The translations under genes were made by a program, and so were the position numbers. Under the pieces are notes generated by a model. It did not search any database. It saw only the letters and a list, made by a program, of their open reading frames with translations, and was not told where the DNA came from. From positions 62,001-126,000 of the forward strand of contig PLDC01000017.1 of the NCBI GenBank assembly GCA_003134995.1: a DNA stretch of 64,000 bases. The letters run 5' to 3'. Origin of the DNA: Acidobacteriaceae bacterium. Its GTDB lineage: Bacteria > Acidobacteriota > Terriglobia > Terriglobales > Acidobacteriaceae. Below, in pieces: positions 54,169-63,251 of this stretch (the stretch's first letter is position 1; each line of letters opens with the position of its first letter).

Positions 54169-55518
54169 TTAAGGCTTTGTTTCTGCCGGAAATACCTGCG
54201 TGGACCCACGTCCAAATTCAAAGCGAAGAATCCACTCGCTGGCGGAGGCTTGCCCGTCGACCTGCGGCGGAGTGAACTTCCAGGTACGCGCCGCCGCCAG
54301 CGCGCGCTCCGCGAAGTATTTACTCGGTCCGGCAGAAACGAATTTAGCCTGTGAGACGTTTCCGTAAGGGTCTACCGAAACTTGCACGCTGACTTTTACG
54401 TGGCCATTGATCGTACTCTGCGCGCTGCGCGAGACTTCTGGCGAAACCTGATGCAACACGCTGCCTCGTACGAGTCCTTTCGGCGCGGGTTGTTTGCTTT
54501 CTGAAATCGGCGCCGGCGACTGAGTAGCCGGAGAAGTAGCGGGGGGCGGAGCGCTTGCGGTCGGAGTCTCAGCTGCGGGAACCGTGGGCTTGTGTGTCAC
54601 GAACTTGCTGCCGAGCCACGCTATGAGGACAACTGCCACGATCAGAATTGGTATGATGAAGCGCTTCTTGGATGGTTCTTTCTGCGAATGTTCGTTTTTC
54701 CAAGGTGCTTCGGAAACCCTCGCGGTGATAGGAACTTCGGCCTTACGGTTTAGAATTTGGGGCCGGCCGAGAATGTCGGCCGCTGTGCAGCGTTTTTGTG
54801 GATCAAGGTCCAAGCAACGCCGCGCGAGATCGCGGAAGGGCTGCGGAATTGTTTCAGGGACAAGGACTGCGCGATCTCCATTCGTCAACTTGGGTTCGTT
54901 CTGAGTCAAGACGGCAAGCAGCGTGATTCCCAGCGACCACATATCGGCAGCGGGGGATACTCCGGTCGTTGCGACTTCAGGCGCATCGTAGGCGCTGGGC
55001 ACGCGCCCGGCATCGCGCACGCCAGCCTTGCCGAATCCGTCGGCGGAAATCTTCAACTGGTTATCGACCGCCATGATGTTCGAGGGCCGGATGCGGCCGT
55101 GCGCAAGACCGGACCGGTGCAGGTAATCGAGCGCTTCGGCAGTTGGGTGAAGCATCTCCGAAGCTTCCGGTGGAGCGAGCGCGCGCAAGGGAAGAATCTC
55201 CGCTAGATTCTCTTCGGCGAATTCCATAACGACGTAGAGCAGGCGCGTGCCGTCGATCGTGCAGGTTCCACAATCAAACAACCGCATCAAGTGAGGATGG
55301 AAAAGCTTCGCGGCCGTGGCCCAGGAAGAAAGTTGAGCACTCTCATCGAGATTTTCCGCAAGGATGAGTTTAATAACGGACTTCCGCGATCCCGCGCCCG
55401 TTTGTTCGGTGAGAAAAACCGCACTGTGATCGGAGCCGCCCAGCCACTTCCGTAGCGGAAATTTGTTATCCGCAACGAGGCCTTCCCAGTTTTTCCAAAA
55501 TTCCGTCGGACTGCTCAT
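54169..55518 (-). CDS. Pseudokinase-like Ser/Thr kinase domain fused to TonB C-terminal domain
   Basis: 449 aa. Residues ~20-255 follow a Hanks-type kinase: a VIKLI lysine (Lys50), APE in YDAPE, and DMWSLGI. Catalytic elements are altered: the HRDxKPxN loop reads HGRIRPSN (140-147), so the proton-acceptor Asp becomes Arg; DFG reads ADGFG with an inserted Gly. A transmembrane helix (~286-304) leads to a Pro/Ala-rich periplasmic linker and a TonB C-terminal domain (VSVQVSVDPYGNVSQAKFVSAG, AARTWKFTPP) from ~360. TonB domains contact outer-membrane receptors. A cytoplasmic binding/regulatory pseudokinase linked to the envelope is the plain reading. Confidence 0.85.
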   Translation of the reverse strand: MSSPTEFWKNWEGLVADNKFPLRKWLGGSDHSAVFLTEQTGAGSRKSVIKLILAENLDESAQLSSWATAAKLFHPHLMRLFDCGTCTIDGTRLLYVVMEFAEENLAEILPLRALAPPEASEMLHPTAEALDYLHRSGLAHGRIRPSNIMAVDNQLKISADGFGKAGVRDAGRVPSAYDAPEVATTGVSPAADMWSLGITLLAVLTQNEPKLTNGDRAVLVPETIPQPFRDLARRCLDLDPQKRCTAADILGRPQILNRKAEVPITARVSEAPWKNEHSQKEPSKKRFIIPILIVAVVLIAWLGSKFVTHKPTVPAAETPTASAPPPATSPATQSPAPISESKQPAPKGLVRGSVLHQVSPEVSRSAQSTINGHVKVSVQVSVDPYGNVSQAKFVSAGPSKYFAERALAAARTWKFTPPQVDGQASASEWILRFEFGRGSTQVFPAETKP

Positions 55519-55621
55519 AAGTTAAGATTTGGCGAATCGCTATTCTAATCCAGGCTCGGCCTTTAGCGCTCTGTGAAATCGCCGGCAAAGGCGAATACGG
55601 GCGCGGCCACAGCTCCCACGG

Positions 55622-55649
55622 TTGTGCAATAAGCGCGTATGAATATGTT
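55622..55649 (+). promoter_or_regulatory. Promoter of tRNA-Lys
   Basis: TTGTGC (55622-55627), 16-bp spacer, TATGTT (55644-55649), with the tRNA 5' end 17 nt downstream. Confidence 0.45.
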
Positions 55650-55665
55650 AGATTGAAAGAACGGC

Positions 55666-55741
55666 GGGCGCGTAGCTCAGTTGGTAGAGCAATGCCCTTT
55701 TAAGGCATGGGTCGAAGGTTCGAGCCCTTCCGCGCTCACCA
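55666..55741 (+). tRNA. tRNA-Lys (UUU)
   Basis: 76 nt with encoded CCA. Acceptor GGGCGCG/CGCGCTC, D arm with AGCTCAGTTGGTAGAGC, anticodon loop CTTTTAA in the stem ATGCC/GGCAT giving UUU, and T arm with GGTTCGAGCC. Standard 7/5 layout, in contrast to the tRNA at 35090. Confidence 0.97.
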
Positions 55742-55756
55742 GAAAATTCAAATTAA

Positions 55757-56767
55757 TTACATTACCGCAGCACGCCGCAGCGGCTCTGCTATCGCTTTCA
55801 TCACCTTCTCGAATCCGGCGAAATCGAGCGATTGGGCTCCATCGGAGAGCGCGCGCTCGGGGCAGGGATGCACTTCAATGATGAGTCCATCGGCGCCGAC
55901 GGCAACAGCGGCGCGAGAGACTGCTGCGATCAGGCTCTGCTTGCCGGTTCCGTGCGAGGGGTCGGCGATCACCGGCAAGTGCGAGAGATCGCGCGCCAGC
56001 GCTACCGCGGCGAGATCGAACGTATTGCGCATCTCGGTCTCGAAGGTCTTGATGCCGCGCTCGCAGAGCACAACCTGACTGTTTCCTCCGGAAAGCAAAT
56101 ACTCCGCTGCGAGCAACCACTCTTTCACAGTCGCTGATGGACCGCGCTTCAACAGTACCGGCATGTTCACCGTCGCCAGCCGCCGCAGCAACGCGAAGTT
56201 CTGCATGTTGCGCGCGCCGACCTGCAGCATGTCGACATGCTCGCAGATGACGTCCACATCTTCGGTGCTCATCACTTCTGTCACCACCGGCAAGCCTGAT
56301 TGCTCGCGGGCTTCGCGCAGAATTTTCAAAGCTTCCAGGCCGAGTCCCTGAAAATCGTAGGGAGACGTTCGCGGCTTGTAGGCTCCGCCGCGGAGCATGG
56401 TCGCACCGGCGCGCTTTACCGCGCGCGCTGTGCTGAGCAATTGCTCGCGCGATTCGACGGAGCAGGGTCCGGCGATGATTACGACGCCGGGTCCGCCGAT
56501 GGCGGCGCCGCCTACGTTTACAACTGTGCGCTCGGGCTTGACTTGCCGGCTCACCAGTTTGAAGGGTTGCGCGATCGCGACTACGTTGTCCACGCCGGGC
56601 GCAACTTGCAGCGCCTCGATTTCGTGGCGGCGTCCGTTTCCCACGGCGGCGACGATGGTGCGTTCGACTCCGCGCGTGACGTGAGGCTGGTAGCCGGCCT
56701 CGCGAATGCGCTCGATGATGTGCGCAATCTCCTGTTCGGTGGCTTTCTCCGACATGTTGACGATCAT
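55757..56767 (-). CDS. aroF: 3-deoxy-7-phosphoheptulonate synthase (DAHP synthase)
   Basis: 336 aa. First step of the shikimate pathway: PEP plus erythrose 4-phosphate to DAHP. N-terminal ~75 residues form an ACT/ferredoxin-like regulatory domain ([27 protein letters not shown]); the barrel carries [43 protein letters not shown] and DPSHGTGK, the AroF type I-beta (Thermotoga-like) set. Ends 15 nt from the tRNA-Lys gene, convergent. Upstream is a CACGGAGG repeat element. Confidence 0.95.
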   Translation of the reverse strand: MIVNMSEKATEQEIAHIIERIREAGYQPHVTRGVERTIVAAVGNGRRHEIEALQVAPGVDNVVAIAQPFKLVSRQVKPERTVVNVGGAAIGGPGVVIIAGPCSVESREQLLSTARAVKRAGATMLRGGAYKPRTSPYDFQGLGLEALKILREAREQSGLPVVTEVMSTEDVDVICEHVDMLQVGARNMQNFALLRRLATVNMPVLLKRGPSATVKEWLLAAEYLLSGGNSQVVLCERGIKTFETEMRNTFDLAAVALARDLSHLPVIADPSHGTGKQSLIAAVSRAAVAVGADGLIIEVHPCPERALSDGAQSLDFAGFEKVMKAIAEPLRRAAVM

Positions 56768-56787
56768 TGGTTGTCTCCCGAATAAAT

Positions 56788-56876
56788 CTTTTCACCACGG
56801 AGGCACGGAGAAGACGAAAGGAAAATGAGGATAGATAGAGCTTCTTCTCCGTGTCTCTGTGCCTCCGTGGTGGAAG
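56788..56876. repeat. Facing tandem-repeat element (CACGGAGG type)
   Basis: Left arm TTCACCACGGAGGCACGGAG (two tandem CACGGAG copies), right arm CTCCGTGTCTCTGTGCCTCC-GTGGTGG. Same family as 6940-7046. Confidence 0.7.
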
Positions 56877-57102
56877 TCTTCTTCCCAAAAAAGCCAAGGC
56901 CGCGATTTTTAGAATCGCGGCCTGTGGATGAACCTTGCTGAAATCTAGGCGATCATGGCTGACTCGATCTCCTCGCAAGTTCCGCCGCAGCCGCTACTGG
57001 GGTAAATCCGCAATAGCGAAACGGCATGGTAAACGAGGTAAATCGCATCATGAAAAGCAATCCGATCACGCGGCTTTTACTTTGTGATGCCAGCCGACAA
57101 CA
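56877..57102. other. Intergenic region downstream of the Flp pilin
   Basis: Contains the terminator at 56898-56922. A 22-codon minus-strand frame, starting only with TTG and ending SGCGGTCEEIESAMIA (57002-56946), is noted as an oddity without support for translation; a 16-codon ATG frame exists on the plus strand over the same DNA. Confidence 0.3.
56898..56922 (-). terminator. Intrinsic terminator (minus strand)
   Basis: GGCCGCGATT/AATCGCGGCC, a 10-bp stem with 5-nt loop, followed on the minus strand by TTGGCTTTTTT. It would end transcription coming from the Flp pilin gene. Confidence 0.75.
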
Positions 57103-57267
57103 TTATTGTATCGAACTGGCGACTGAGGAGAACGCATTATTTGCGTTCGACCCTATCAGGCGTATGGTGCCTACGACCAAAACCAGGATTACCGCCAGCA
57201 TGACCGCGTACTCGGCGATATCCTGCCCCGAATCTTCCTGCCAAAGCTTCTGAATGAATTTTGACAT
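57103..57267 (-). CDS. Flp-family type IVb pilin
   Basis: 54 aa; ATG 57267 follows a strong GGAGGG 6 nt upstream. Starts MSKFIQKLWQEDSGQDIAEY and continues AVMLAVILVLVVGTIRLIGS: the short leader ending in G, the conserved Glu-Tyr (E-Y) at positions 5-6 of the mature protein and the hydrophobic helix of Flp/TadA pilins. The usual tad/cpa export genes are not in this window. It has its own terminator at 56898-56922. Confidence 0.88.
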   Translation of the reverse strand: MSKFIQKLWQEDSGQDIAEYAVMLAVILVLVVGTIRLIGSNANNAFSSVASSIQ

Positions 57268-57587
57268 TGTATCCCTCCAAAGTCACGACATCTATCCCCT
57301 GCGAGAGGGAAGAACGAAATGGGCGACCCAATAATGCCGCACCGTATGGCGCTTGTCAATTGTGGAAATCTCGTAAATCGTGCAAAAAGTTTAGGAAGCA
57401 GTTCTGAGTGCAGTTCTCGGTTCTCAGTTCTCAGTTCTCAGCTTCCAACCGGCGCTGCCCCTAGATAGTTATTCCGCGAAAAGGCTTGACAGGCCTGCGC
57501 CTGTCGACTTTCGCTTTTTCTGAGAACTGAGAACTGAGAACTGAGAACTGAGAACTGCACTCACAACAGCCTTGCTACAATCTCTGC
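57268..57587. other. Intergenic region between the Flp pilin and ubiA-like gene
   Basis: Contains the inverted tandem GAGAACT repeats at 57412-57556 and a 7-bp hairpin GACAGGC-CTGC-GCCTGTC near 57489-57506; otherwise AT-rich with no open frame. Confidence 0.5.
57412..57556. repeat. Facing tandem-repeat element (GAGAACT type)
   Basis: Left arm AGTTCTC-GGTTCTC-AGTTCTC-AGTTCTC and right arm GAGAACT repeated five times in a row (57519-57556) face each other around ~75 nt. A transcript would form a long, easily sliding hairpin. Confidence 0.75.
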
Positions 57588-58451
57588 GTGGCCGTCTTCC
57601 ACAACCTGCGCGTCACGCTGGAAATGATTAAGTGGGAGCACTCGATCTTCGCTCTCCCTTTCGCTCTCTGCGGAGCGATGCTGGCGGCCTCTGGCATTCC
57701 CACCGGCCATCAACTTCTTTGGATCGTAATCGCAATGATCTCTGGCCGCTCTGCCGCTATGGCTTTCAACCGGCTTGCCGATGTCTCGATTGACGCCGCC
57801 AATCCCCGCACTCGTACTCGCGCTCTGCCAGCTGGACATCTCTCGCCCGCCTTCGTCGCTGCCTTTGTCATCGTCTCGTGCGCGATTTTTATTCTCGCTG
57901 CTGCTCAGTTGAATCGGCTCACGCTCTGGCTTTCGCCGGTTGCGCTCGCCGTGCTGCTTCTCTATTCCTATACCAAGCGATTCACCCTTTGGTCGCACCT
58001 CGTTCTCGGATTTGCTCTCGGTATCGCACCGGCCGCGGCTTGGATCGCCGTTCGCGGCACGCTCAATCCTCGCATCCTAATTCTCACCGCCGCCGTCACG
58101 TTCTGGGTTGCTGGCTTCGACATTCTCTACGCCTGCCAGGATTTCCAATTCGATCGCGATGCCGGACTCCACTCCATCCCACGCTACGTCGGCATCCATC
58201 GCTCTCTTTGGATTGCTCGCGTTTTTCACCTGATCATGCTGCTCCTGCTGATCGCTTTAATCCCAGCGTTCGCTCTGGGCAAGCTCGCGGTCGCGGGCGT
58301 CGTCGCTGTCACTCTACTGCTGCTCTACGAGCATTCTCTGGTTAAGGCTGACGATCTCTCCAAACTCAACGCAGCCTTCTTCACCATGAACGGCGTAATC
58401 TCAGTGGTTTTCGCGGTGTTCGTAGCGGCGGATCTTCTCCTGCGAAGATAG
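57588..58451 (+). CDS. UbiA-family prenyltransferase
   Basis: 287 aa from GTG 57588, eight or nine membrane helices. The prenyl-diphosphate binding NRLADVSID (Asn61-Asp69) stands for the NDxxDxxxD site, and a second acidic motif is [12 protein letters not shown]. 4-hydroxybenzoate octaprenyltransferase-like; MqnP of the futalosine menaquinone route is an alternative and is more likely in acidobacteria. It prenylates an aromatic acid at the membrane. No neighbouring menaquinone genes are seen here. Confidence 0.85.
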   Translation: MAVFHNLRVTLEMIKWEHSIFALPFALCGAMLAASGIPTGHQLLWIVIAMISGRSAAMAFNRLADVSIDAANPRTRTRALPAGHLSPAFVAAFVIVSCAIFILAAAQLNRLTLWLSPVALAVLLLYSYTKRFTLWSHLVLGFALGIAPAAAWIAVRGTLNPRILILTAAVTFWVAGFDILYACQDFQFDRDAGLHSIPRYVGIHRSLWIARVFHLIMLLLLIALIPAFALGKLAVAGVVAVTLLLLYEHSLVKADDLSKLNAAFFTMNGVISVVFAVFVAADLLLRR

Positions 58452-58754
58452 AAACAAAAGAAGCATCGGAAGGCTCTGCTCTAACCCTGATTGGGCCGCC
58501 CAGTTGAAGCAACCTACACAGCTCCTTCACGATCTTGCGAGCCTCGCACGTCCTTGTGCGTGGTGCCCGGACCATCCCTCGGCTCATGTGCCGACCTGGG
58601 CGAAGATCAGATCAATGAAGTCTCCGAAGCAATTTTGCGGCAACCCATTTTGGGACAAAACCAATGGTTGATGTCGATGCGAGCATGATGAATATGGCCC
58701 GATAGATGCAGCGCAAATCGGCAGAGCGAGAGCAAGCATGGTGAGGTTTCGCGT
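58452..58754. other. 303-bp intergenic region
   Basis: No gene seen; a weak CGCAC...GTGCG hairpin near 58547. Nothing else recognised. Confidence 0.4.
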
Positions 58755-60728
58755 TTGATAGACACAGGGGTTGAGGCAAACAAGCCGCAAGCGAAGGAGT
58801 CCATTTGCAGTGATGACGATGATCGTTGCCAGTGGCTTCGTTCAACCGCGGTGATCCTGAGTTGCGCGGCATTGCTGGTTCCACACACGGGCTGCGCGAG
58901 CAGCAGTCGATCGATTGCGGTTGTAGTTACCAGCGACGATCAGAGTCAGCGGCTGGCCAAACAGCCTGACATCCACTTCATTTGTTCTGAGCTGGGCAGC
59001 GGCGGAAACATAATATATGTTGACGAACATCAGACCTATCAGCAGATCGAAGGCTTTGGAGCAGCTTTCACCGACTCTGCCACTTACCTGCTCAACGAGG
59101 TCGCGTTGCCTTCAGCCCGCGACACGGCCCTGCGCGATCTGTTTACCCGCGCAGGCGATGGCATCGGGCTGAGCTTCATGCGCAACCCCATGGGCGCTAC
59201 CGACATTGCGCGTTCGGTTTACTCCTTTGACGATAATGATGGTCAGGCCGATCCGGATTTGAGCATGTTTTCCATTGCCCATGATCGAGTAGACATCATC
59301 CCAATTATTCTGCAAGCGAAGGGCTTCAATCCCCAACTCAGGATCATGGCGAATCCCTGGAGTCCTCCGGGCTGGATGAAAACGTCGGGAACTATGCTGG
59401 GCGGTTCGCTTCTTCCGAATATGAATTCAGTATTTTCCGACTACTTCATTAAGTACTTCCAAGCCTATGCGGCAGAAGGCATTTCCATCGATTATCTTTC
59501 TTTGCAGAATGAGCCACTCTATGACGTAACGCTAGATCCAAATCCTTATCCTGGCATGTTGATGGACCCAGCCACGCAGTCGGCAGTGCTGCACGACTAC
59601 CTATTGTCCGCTTTAGCCGCCAACGGAATTGGCACGAAGGTTCTGATTTACGATCATCGCTGGACTGACCCGTACTATCCAGAGGACGTTTTCGGGGATC
59701 CGACGGTATTGAATTCGAGCGAGGTCGTCGGAATCGCATGGCACGGTTATGCGGGGACACCCGGCGTCATGTCCCCGATGCAGAACCTTTATTCCGGCAA
59801 AGGTCAGTATTTGACGGAACATTCTGGTTTCACCACAGACTCCGATCATGTGCGACTCGACTTTGAAAATATCACCCAAATCATGCGGAACTGGAGCAAG
59901 ACCTACGTGAAGTGGAGTGTCGCTCTGGATCAGAATCAGGGCCCCCATACCGGTGGCTGCGCAACCTGCACTCCGCTGGTGACCGTGGAGAACCCTTCGG
60001 GCATCGTCTCTTATACGATCGAGTATTACACCATGGGTCATTTCAGCAAGTATGTGCTGCCCGGGGCGATCCGAGTGTACTCGAATAACGCCGCAGGAAT
60101 TATAGACGTAGCGTTCCTGAATCCCGACACCTCCAAAGTTTTAGTGGCGTTCAACGACACGACCATGACTCGCTCCTTTGAAGTGCAATGGGGAGACCAG
60201 TCTTTTTCCTACACCTTGCCGGGACTGAGCGGCGCAACGTTTATATGGGAAGGCGGGCAGGAAGGCAGTTACACAGTCAGCGCCAGATCGCAGATACAAG
60301 CCTCCAGCTTCAACAGCACGGGCGGAGACAGCCAGTCGACCATTGAAACGACCTTTGGACTGCAAACAGAAAATACCAGTGACGCTAACGGTGGTTACGA
60401 TGTTGGATCCTCGAACGATGGCGACTATGCCGTTTATAACAACATAGACTTTGGGTCGTCGGGAGTCGGAGTGGTTAATGTTCGCCTGGCCTGTGACGTG
60501 AACAACGGGGGAAACTGCGGAGGGACCGTTGAATTCCACCTCGATAGTCTCGATGGATTGCCGGCCGGTTCCGTGAGTATTCCCGCGACCGGAGGTTGGC
60601 AAGTGTGGTCAACCGAAACGGGAACTGCATCCGGTGCAACCGGCGTTCATGACCTATATGTGATTTTCCGATCTCCCGCGAGCGGCACTACGAATCTTGG
60701 CAGCATGAACTGGTTCCAATTCAACTAG
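58755..60728 (+). CDS. GH30-family glycosyl hydrolase with C-terminal CBM6-like domain
   Basis: 657 aa (TTG start at 58755, no convincing ribosome binding site). N-terminal hydrophobic segment with Cys47 suggests export, possibly a lipoprotein but the lipobox is poor. Catalytic domain ~90-500: YQQIEGFGAAFTDSA, SFMRNPMG, PWSPPGWMKTSG, SLQNEP with acid/base Glu253, and YLTEHSG with nucleophile Glu355. GH30 enzymes act on beta-glucosides, glucosylceramides, xylans or beta-1,6-glucan. The last ~130 residues form a beta-sandwich with AVYNNIDFG and WFQFN like CBM6/CBM35. Plant or fungal polymer degradation is likely. Confidence 0.88.
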   Translation: MIDTGVEANKPQAKESICSDDDDRCQWLRSTAVILSCAALLVPHTGCASSSRSIAVVVTSDDQSQRLAKQPDIHFICSELGSGGNIIYVDEHQTYQQIEGFGAAFTDSATYLLNEVALPSARDTALRDLFTRAGDGIGLSFMRNPMGATDIARSVYSFDDNDGQADPDLSMFSIAHDRVDIIPIILQAKGFNPQLRIMANPWSPPGWMKTSGTMLGGSLLPNMNSVFSDYFIKYFQAYAAEGISIDYLSLQNEPLYDVTLDPNPYPGMLMDPATQSAVLHDYLLSALAANGIGTKVLIYDHRWTDPYYPEDVFGDPTVLNSSEVVGIAWHGYAGTPGVMSPMQNLYSGKGQYLTEHSGFTTDSDHVRLDFENITQIMRNWSKTYVKWSVALDQNQGPHTGGCATCTPLVTVENPSGIVSYTIEYYTMGHFSKYVLPGAIRVYSNNAAGIIDVAFLNPDTSKVLVAFNDTTMTRSFEVQWGDQSFSYTLPGLSGATFIWEGGQEGSYTVSARSQIQASSFNSTGGDSQSTIETTFGLQTENTSDANGGYDVGSSNDGDYAVYNNIDFGSSGVGVVNVRLACDVNNGGNCGGTVEFHLDSLDGLPAGSVSIPATGGWQVWSTETGTASGATGVHDLYVIFRSPASGTTNLGSMNWFQFN

Positions 60729-60862
60729 GCCGGTCCAGATGGATCGAATACCTTCCTTTCCAATGTTGCGCTCCTACTCATAGGAGCATGATCGCTTGCG
60801 TCCGTTCAGGAGTAAACTAATCCCCGCAACGCGCCACAATCAAATCAATGCAAAGGATAATC

Positions 60863-62935
60863 ATGAAAGCGCGATCTTCCGTATGTGTAGCGACGGCACT
60901 CATACTTCTCTCAATGCTTTGCGGGCCGCTTGCCGCTCAGACCCAGTCTCCTGCTCCTTCGCAGAATCCTCCACTCCCCCCCGGATTGGATACTCGCTTC
61001 ATCGATACCACCGCCGACCCGTGCGTCGATTTCGCCCAGTACGCGTGCGGCAATTTCAATAAACTCTATCCCATCCCCAACGATCGTTCTGGATACGGGA
61101 CTGGCGCGATGGTGGGCGAGCACACTGAAGTGATCCTGCAGAGCCTGATCGAAACAGCCGCTGCTGGTGGCGCAAAGCGCACAGCCAACGAACAGAAAAT
61201 CGGCGATTATTATGCTTCCTGCACCGACATTGCGGCGATCGACAAAAATGGATTGAAGCCGCTGCAACCTGAACTCGACCGCATTGCGGCCTTAACCAGC
61301 AAAGATCAATTGCCCGAACTATTGGCTCACTACCAGCTGATTAACGACGGCGCTTGGTTCAACTTCGGCGAACAGCAGGATTTCAAAGACGCCCGCAAGC
61401 AGATTGCAGTCGTTGACCAAGGCGGCCTGGGATTGCCCGAGCGCGACTATTACTTCCGCACCGGCGACGTCGCTGAAAAGACGCGCGCCCAATATGTCCA
61501 GCACATCACCAACATGCTCAAACGTATGGGCGAACCCGAGGGCAAGGCCGCATCCGACGCGCAGAAGATCATGCAGTTGGAAACCGCCCTCGCCAAAGTG
61601 TCCATGGATATCACTTCGCAACGCGACCCCAAGAACATCTACCACCTCATGCCTGTATCGCAACTCGCCACGCTGGCGCCGGGAATCGCGTGGGATCGTT
61701 TCCTCAAGGCGGCAGGCACTCCGCCGGTCACAGAGTTGAACGTTGCCAACCCGGATTTCTTCAAGGGGATGAACGCGCTGCTTGCTTCCACCGATCTGGA
61801 AACGTTGAAGACCTATCTGCGCTGGCAACTGATTCATGCCACGCCCGGCCTGGTTCTACCGCAAGCTTTCGATGACGAAGTCTTCGACTTCTACCGCCGC
61901 AAGCTCGCCGGGCAACCGGAGAAACGTGCGCGCTGGAAACGCTGCGTTCAAGATACGGACGGTGCATTAGGCGAGGCGATCGGCCAGGTCTACGTCGCGA
62001 AGGAATTTCCTCCCTCGAGCAAGCAGGCCACGGTTCAGATGGTGCATGACATTGAGGCGGCCATGAATCAGGAGATCGACACTCTAACCTGGATGGGCGC
62101 CGCCACGAAAGCCCGTGCCAAAGTAAAACTGCATGCCGTCGCCGATAAGATCGGCTATCCCGACCGTTGGCGCGATTATTCGAAACTCACCATCGTGCGC
62201 GGAGACGCGTTCGGCAACTCACAGCGCGCGGTTGAATTTGAGAACCGCCGGCAGCTCGCTAAGATTGGAAAGCCCGTCGATCGCGGCGAGTGGGGCATGA
62301 GTCCGGCGACCGTCGATGCCTACTACAGCGCAACCATGAACGACATCAATTTTCCTGCCGGTATTCTCCAGTCTCCGTTTTACGATCCGCACGCGACCGA
62401 CGCCGAAAACTATGGCCACGGCGGCGCCATTGTGGGCCACGAGTTGACGCATGGCTTTGACGATCAGGGCCGTCAGTTCGACGCGAACGGCAATCTCGAC
62501 GACTGGTGGACGCCCGAGGATGGCAAGAAGTTCGACGAGATGACCGAGTGCGAAGTCAAAGAGTACAGCAACTTCGTCGTCGTGGATGATGTGAAGGTGA
62601 ACGGCAAGCTGACTTTAGGAGAGAACACCGCCGACAACGGCGGCCTTCGCCTGGCCTACCTCGCATTCCTTGCCGACGCGAGTCGAAAGAAAACTGACCT
62701 CACCAAGAAGCAGGACGGTTATACGCCTGTGCAGCAATTCTTCGTAGGCTTTGGGCAGGATTGGTGCGGCGACACGCGTCCCGAGCAGCTCCGCCTGCAG
62801 GTGCAGACCGATCCCCATTCGCCACGCCAATTTCGCATCAACGGAGTCGTCCAGAACATGCCGGAGTTCGGCCGGGCCTTCGGCTGCAAAACCGGCCAGC
62901 CCATGATGCCGGTGAACGCCTGTCGTGTCTGGTGA
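60863..62935 (+). CDS. M13-family metallopeptidase (neprilysin/PepO type)
   Basis: 690 aa from ATG 60863 (AAAGGA upstream). Signal peptide ends near LAAQ. Zinc motif HELTH (His526-His530) with downstream GENTADNGGL supplying Glu587; also NFPAGILQ and the CRVW C-terminus. Complete domains for the M13 fold with two lobes. Acts on peptides of less than ~40 residues in the periplasm or outside. A small hairpin terminator follows. Confidence 0.92.
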   Translation: MKARSSVCVATALILLSMLCGPLAAQTQSPAPSQNPPLPPGLDTRFIDTTADPCVDFAQYACGNFNKLYPIPNDRSGYGTGAMVGEHTEVILQSLIETAAAGGAKRTANEQKIGDYYASCTDIAAIDKNGLKPLQPELDRIAALTSKDQLPELLAHYQLINDGAWFNFGEQQDFKDARKQIAVVDQGGLGLPERDYYFRTGDVAEKTRAQYVQHITNMLKRMGEPEGKAASDAQKIMQLETALAKVSMDITSQRDPKNIYHLMPVSQLATLAPGIAWDRFLKAAGTPPVTELNVANPDFFKGMNALLASTDLETLKTYLRWQLIHATPGLVLPQAFDDEVFDFYRRKLAGQPEKRARWKRCVQDTDGALGEAIGQVYVAKEFPPSSKQATVQMVHDIEAAMNQEIDTLTWMGAATKARAKVKLHAVADKIGYPDRWRDYSKLTIVRGDAFGNSQRAVEFENRRQLAKIGKPVDRGEWGMSPATVDAYYSATMNDINFPAGILQSPFYDPHATDAENYGHGGAIVGHELTHGFDDQGRQFDANGNLDDWWTPEDGKKFDEMTECEVKEYSNFVVVDDVKVNGKLTLGENTADNGGLRLAYLAFLADASRKKTDLTKKQDGYTPVQQFFVGFGQDWCGDTRPEQLRLQVQTDPHSPRQFRINGVVQNMPEFGRAFGCKTGQPMMPVNACRVW

Positions 62936-62949
62936 AGCAGCGCAAAATT

Positions 62950-62989
62950 AAACCGGCGTCCCCACCCCCTGCGGCGGGAACGCCGGTTT
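62950..62989 (+). terminator. Hairpin after the M13 peptidase gene
   Basis: AAACCGGCGT and ACGCCGGTTT form a 10-bp stem 14 nt after the stop at 62935; the following T-run is short, so termination strength is doubtful. Confidence 0.45.
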
Positions 62990-63107
62990 CCCCATTCCCT
63001 CTCGGTGACGGAGGGCGTGAAGATCGACATGAATACCGCTCAATCATCCTCCACCCACCGTCGCCGTTTGTCAGAGCAATGTAAATAGTTTGTAAAAACT
63101 GTCGGGC

Positions 63108-63172
63108 TTTCTTCGTCACCCTCCTTCGTCACCCGCGTTCATCACCCATGCTCGTTACCCCTCTTCATCACA
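63108..63172. repeat. Imperfect 13-bp direct repeats
   Basis: Five units, CTTTCTTCGTCACC, CTCCTTCGTCACC, CGCGTTCATCACC, CATGCTCGTTACC and CCTCTTCATCACA, just upstream of the receptor gene. Could be regulator binding sites or a simple repeat. Confidence 0.45.
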
Positions 63173-63251
63173 TCCTGCCGAACACCGTTTCCTTCGTAAC
63201 TCAATCTCACGACGCGAAACTGATAGCATAAAGATTCCCCCACTCAACAGC

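Larger units (their letters stand above)
62936..63251. other. Intergenic region before the TonB-dependent receptor
   Basis: Holds a terminator-like hairpin (62950-62989, AAACCGGCGT...ACGCCGGTTT) and a short tandem repeat of ~13 nt with five imperfect units (TTCGTCACC-type) at about 63108-63172. Confidence 0.5.
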
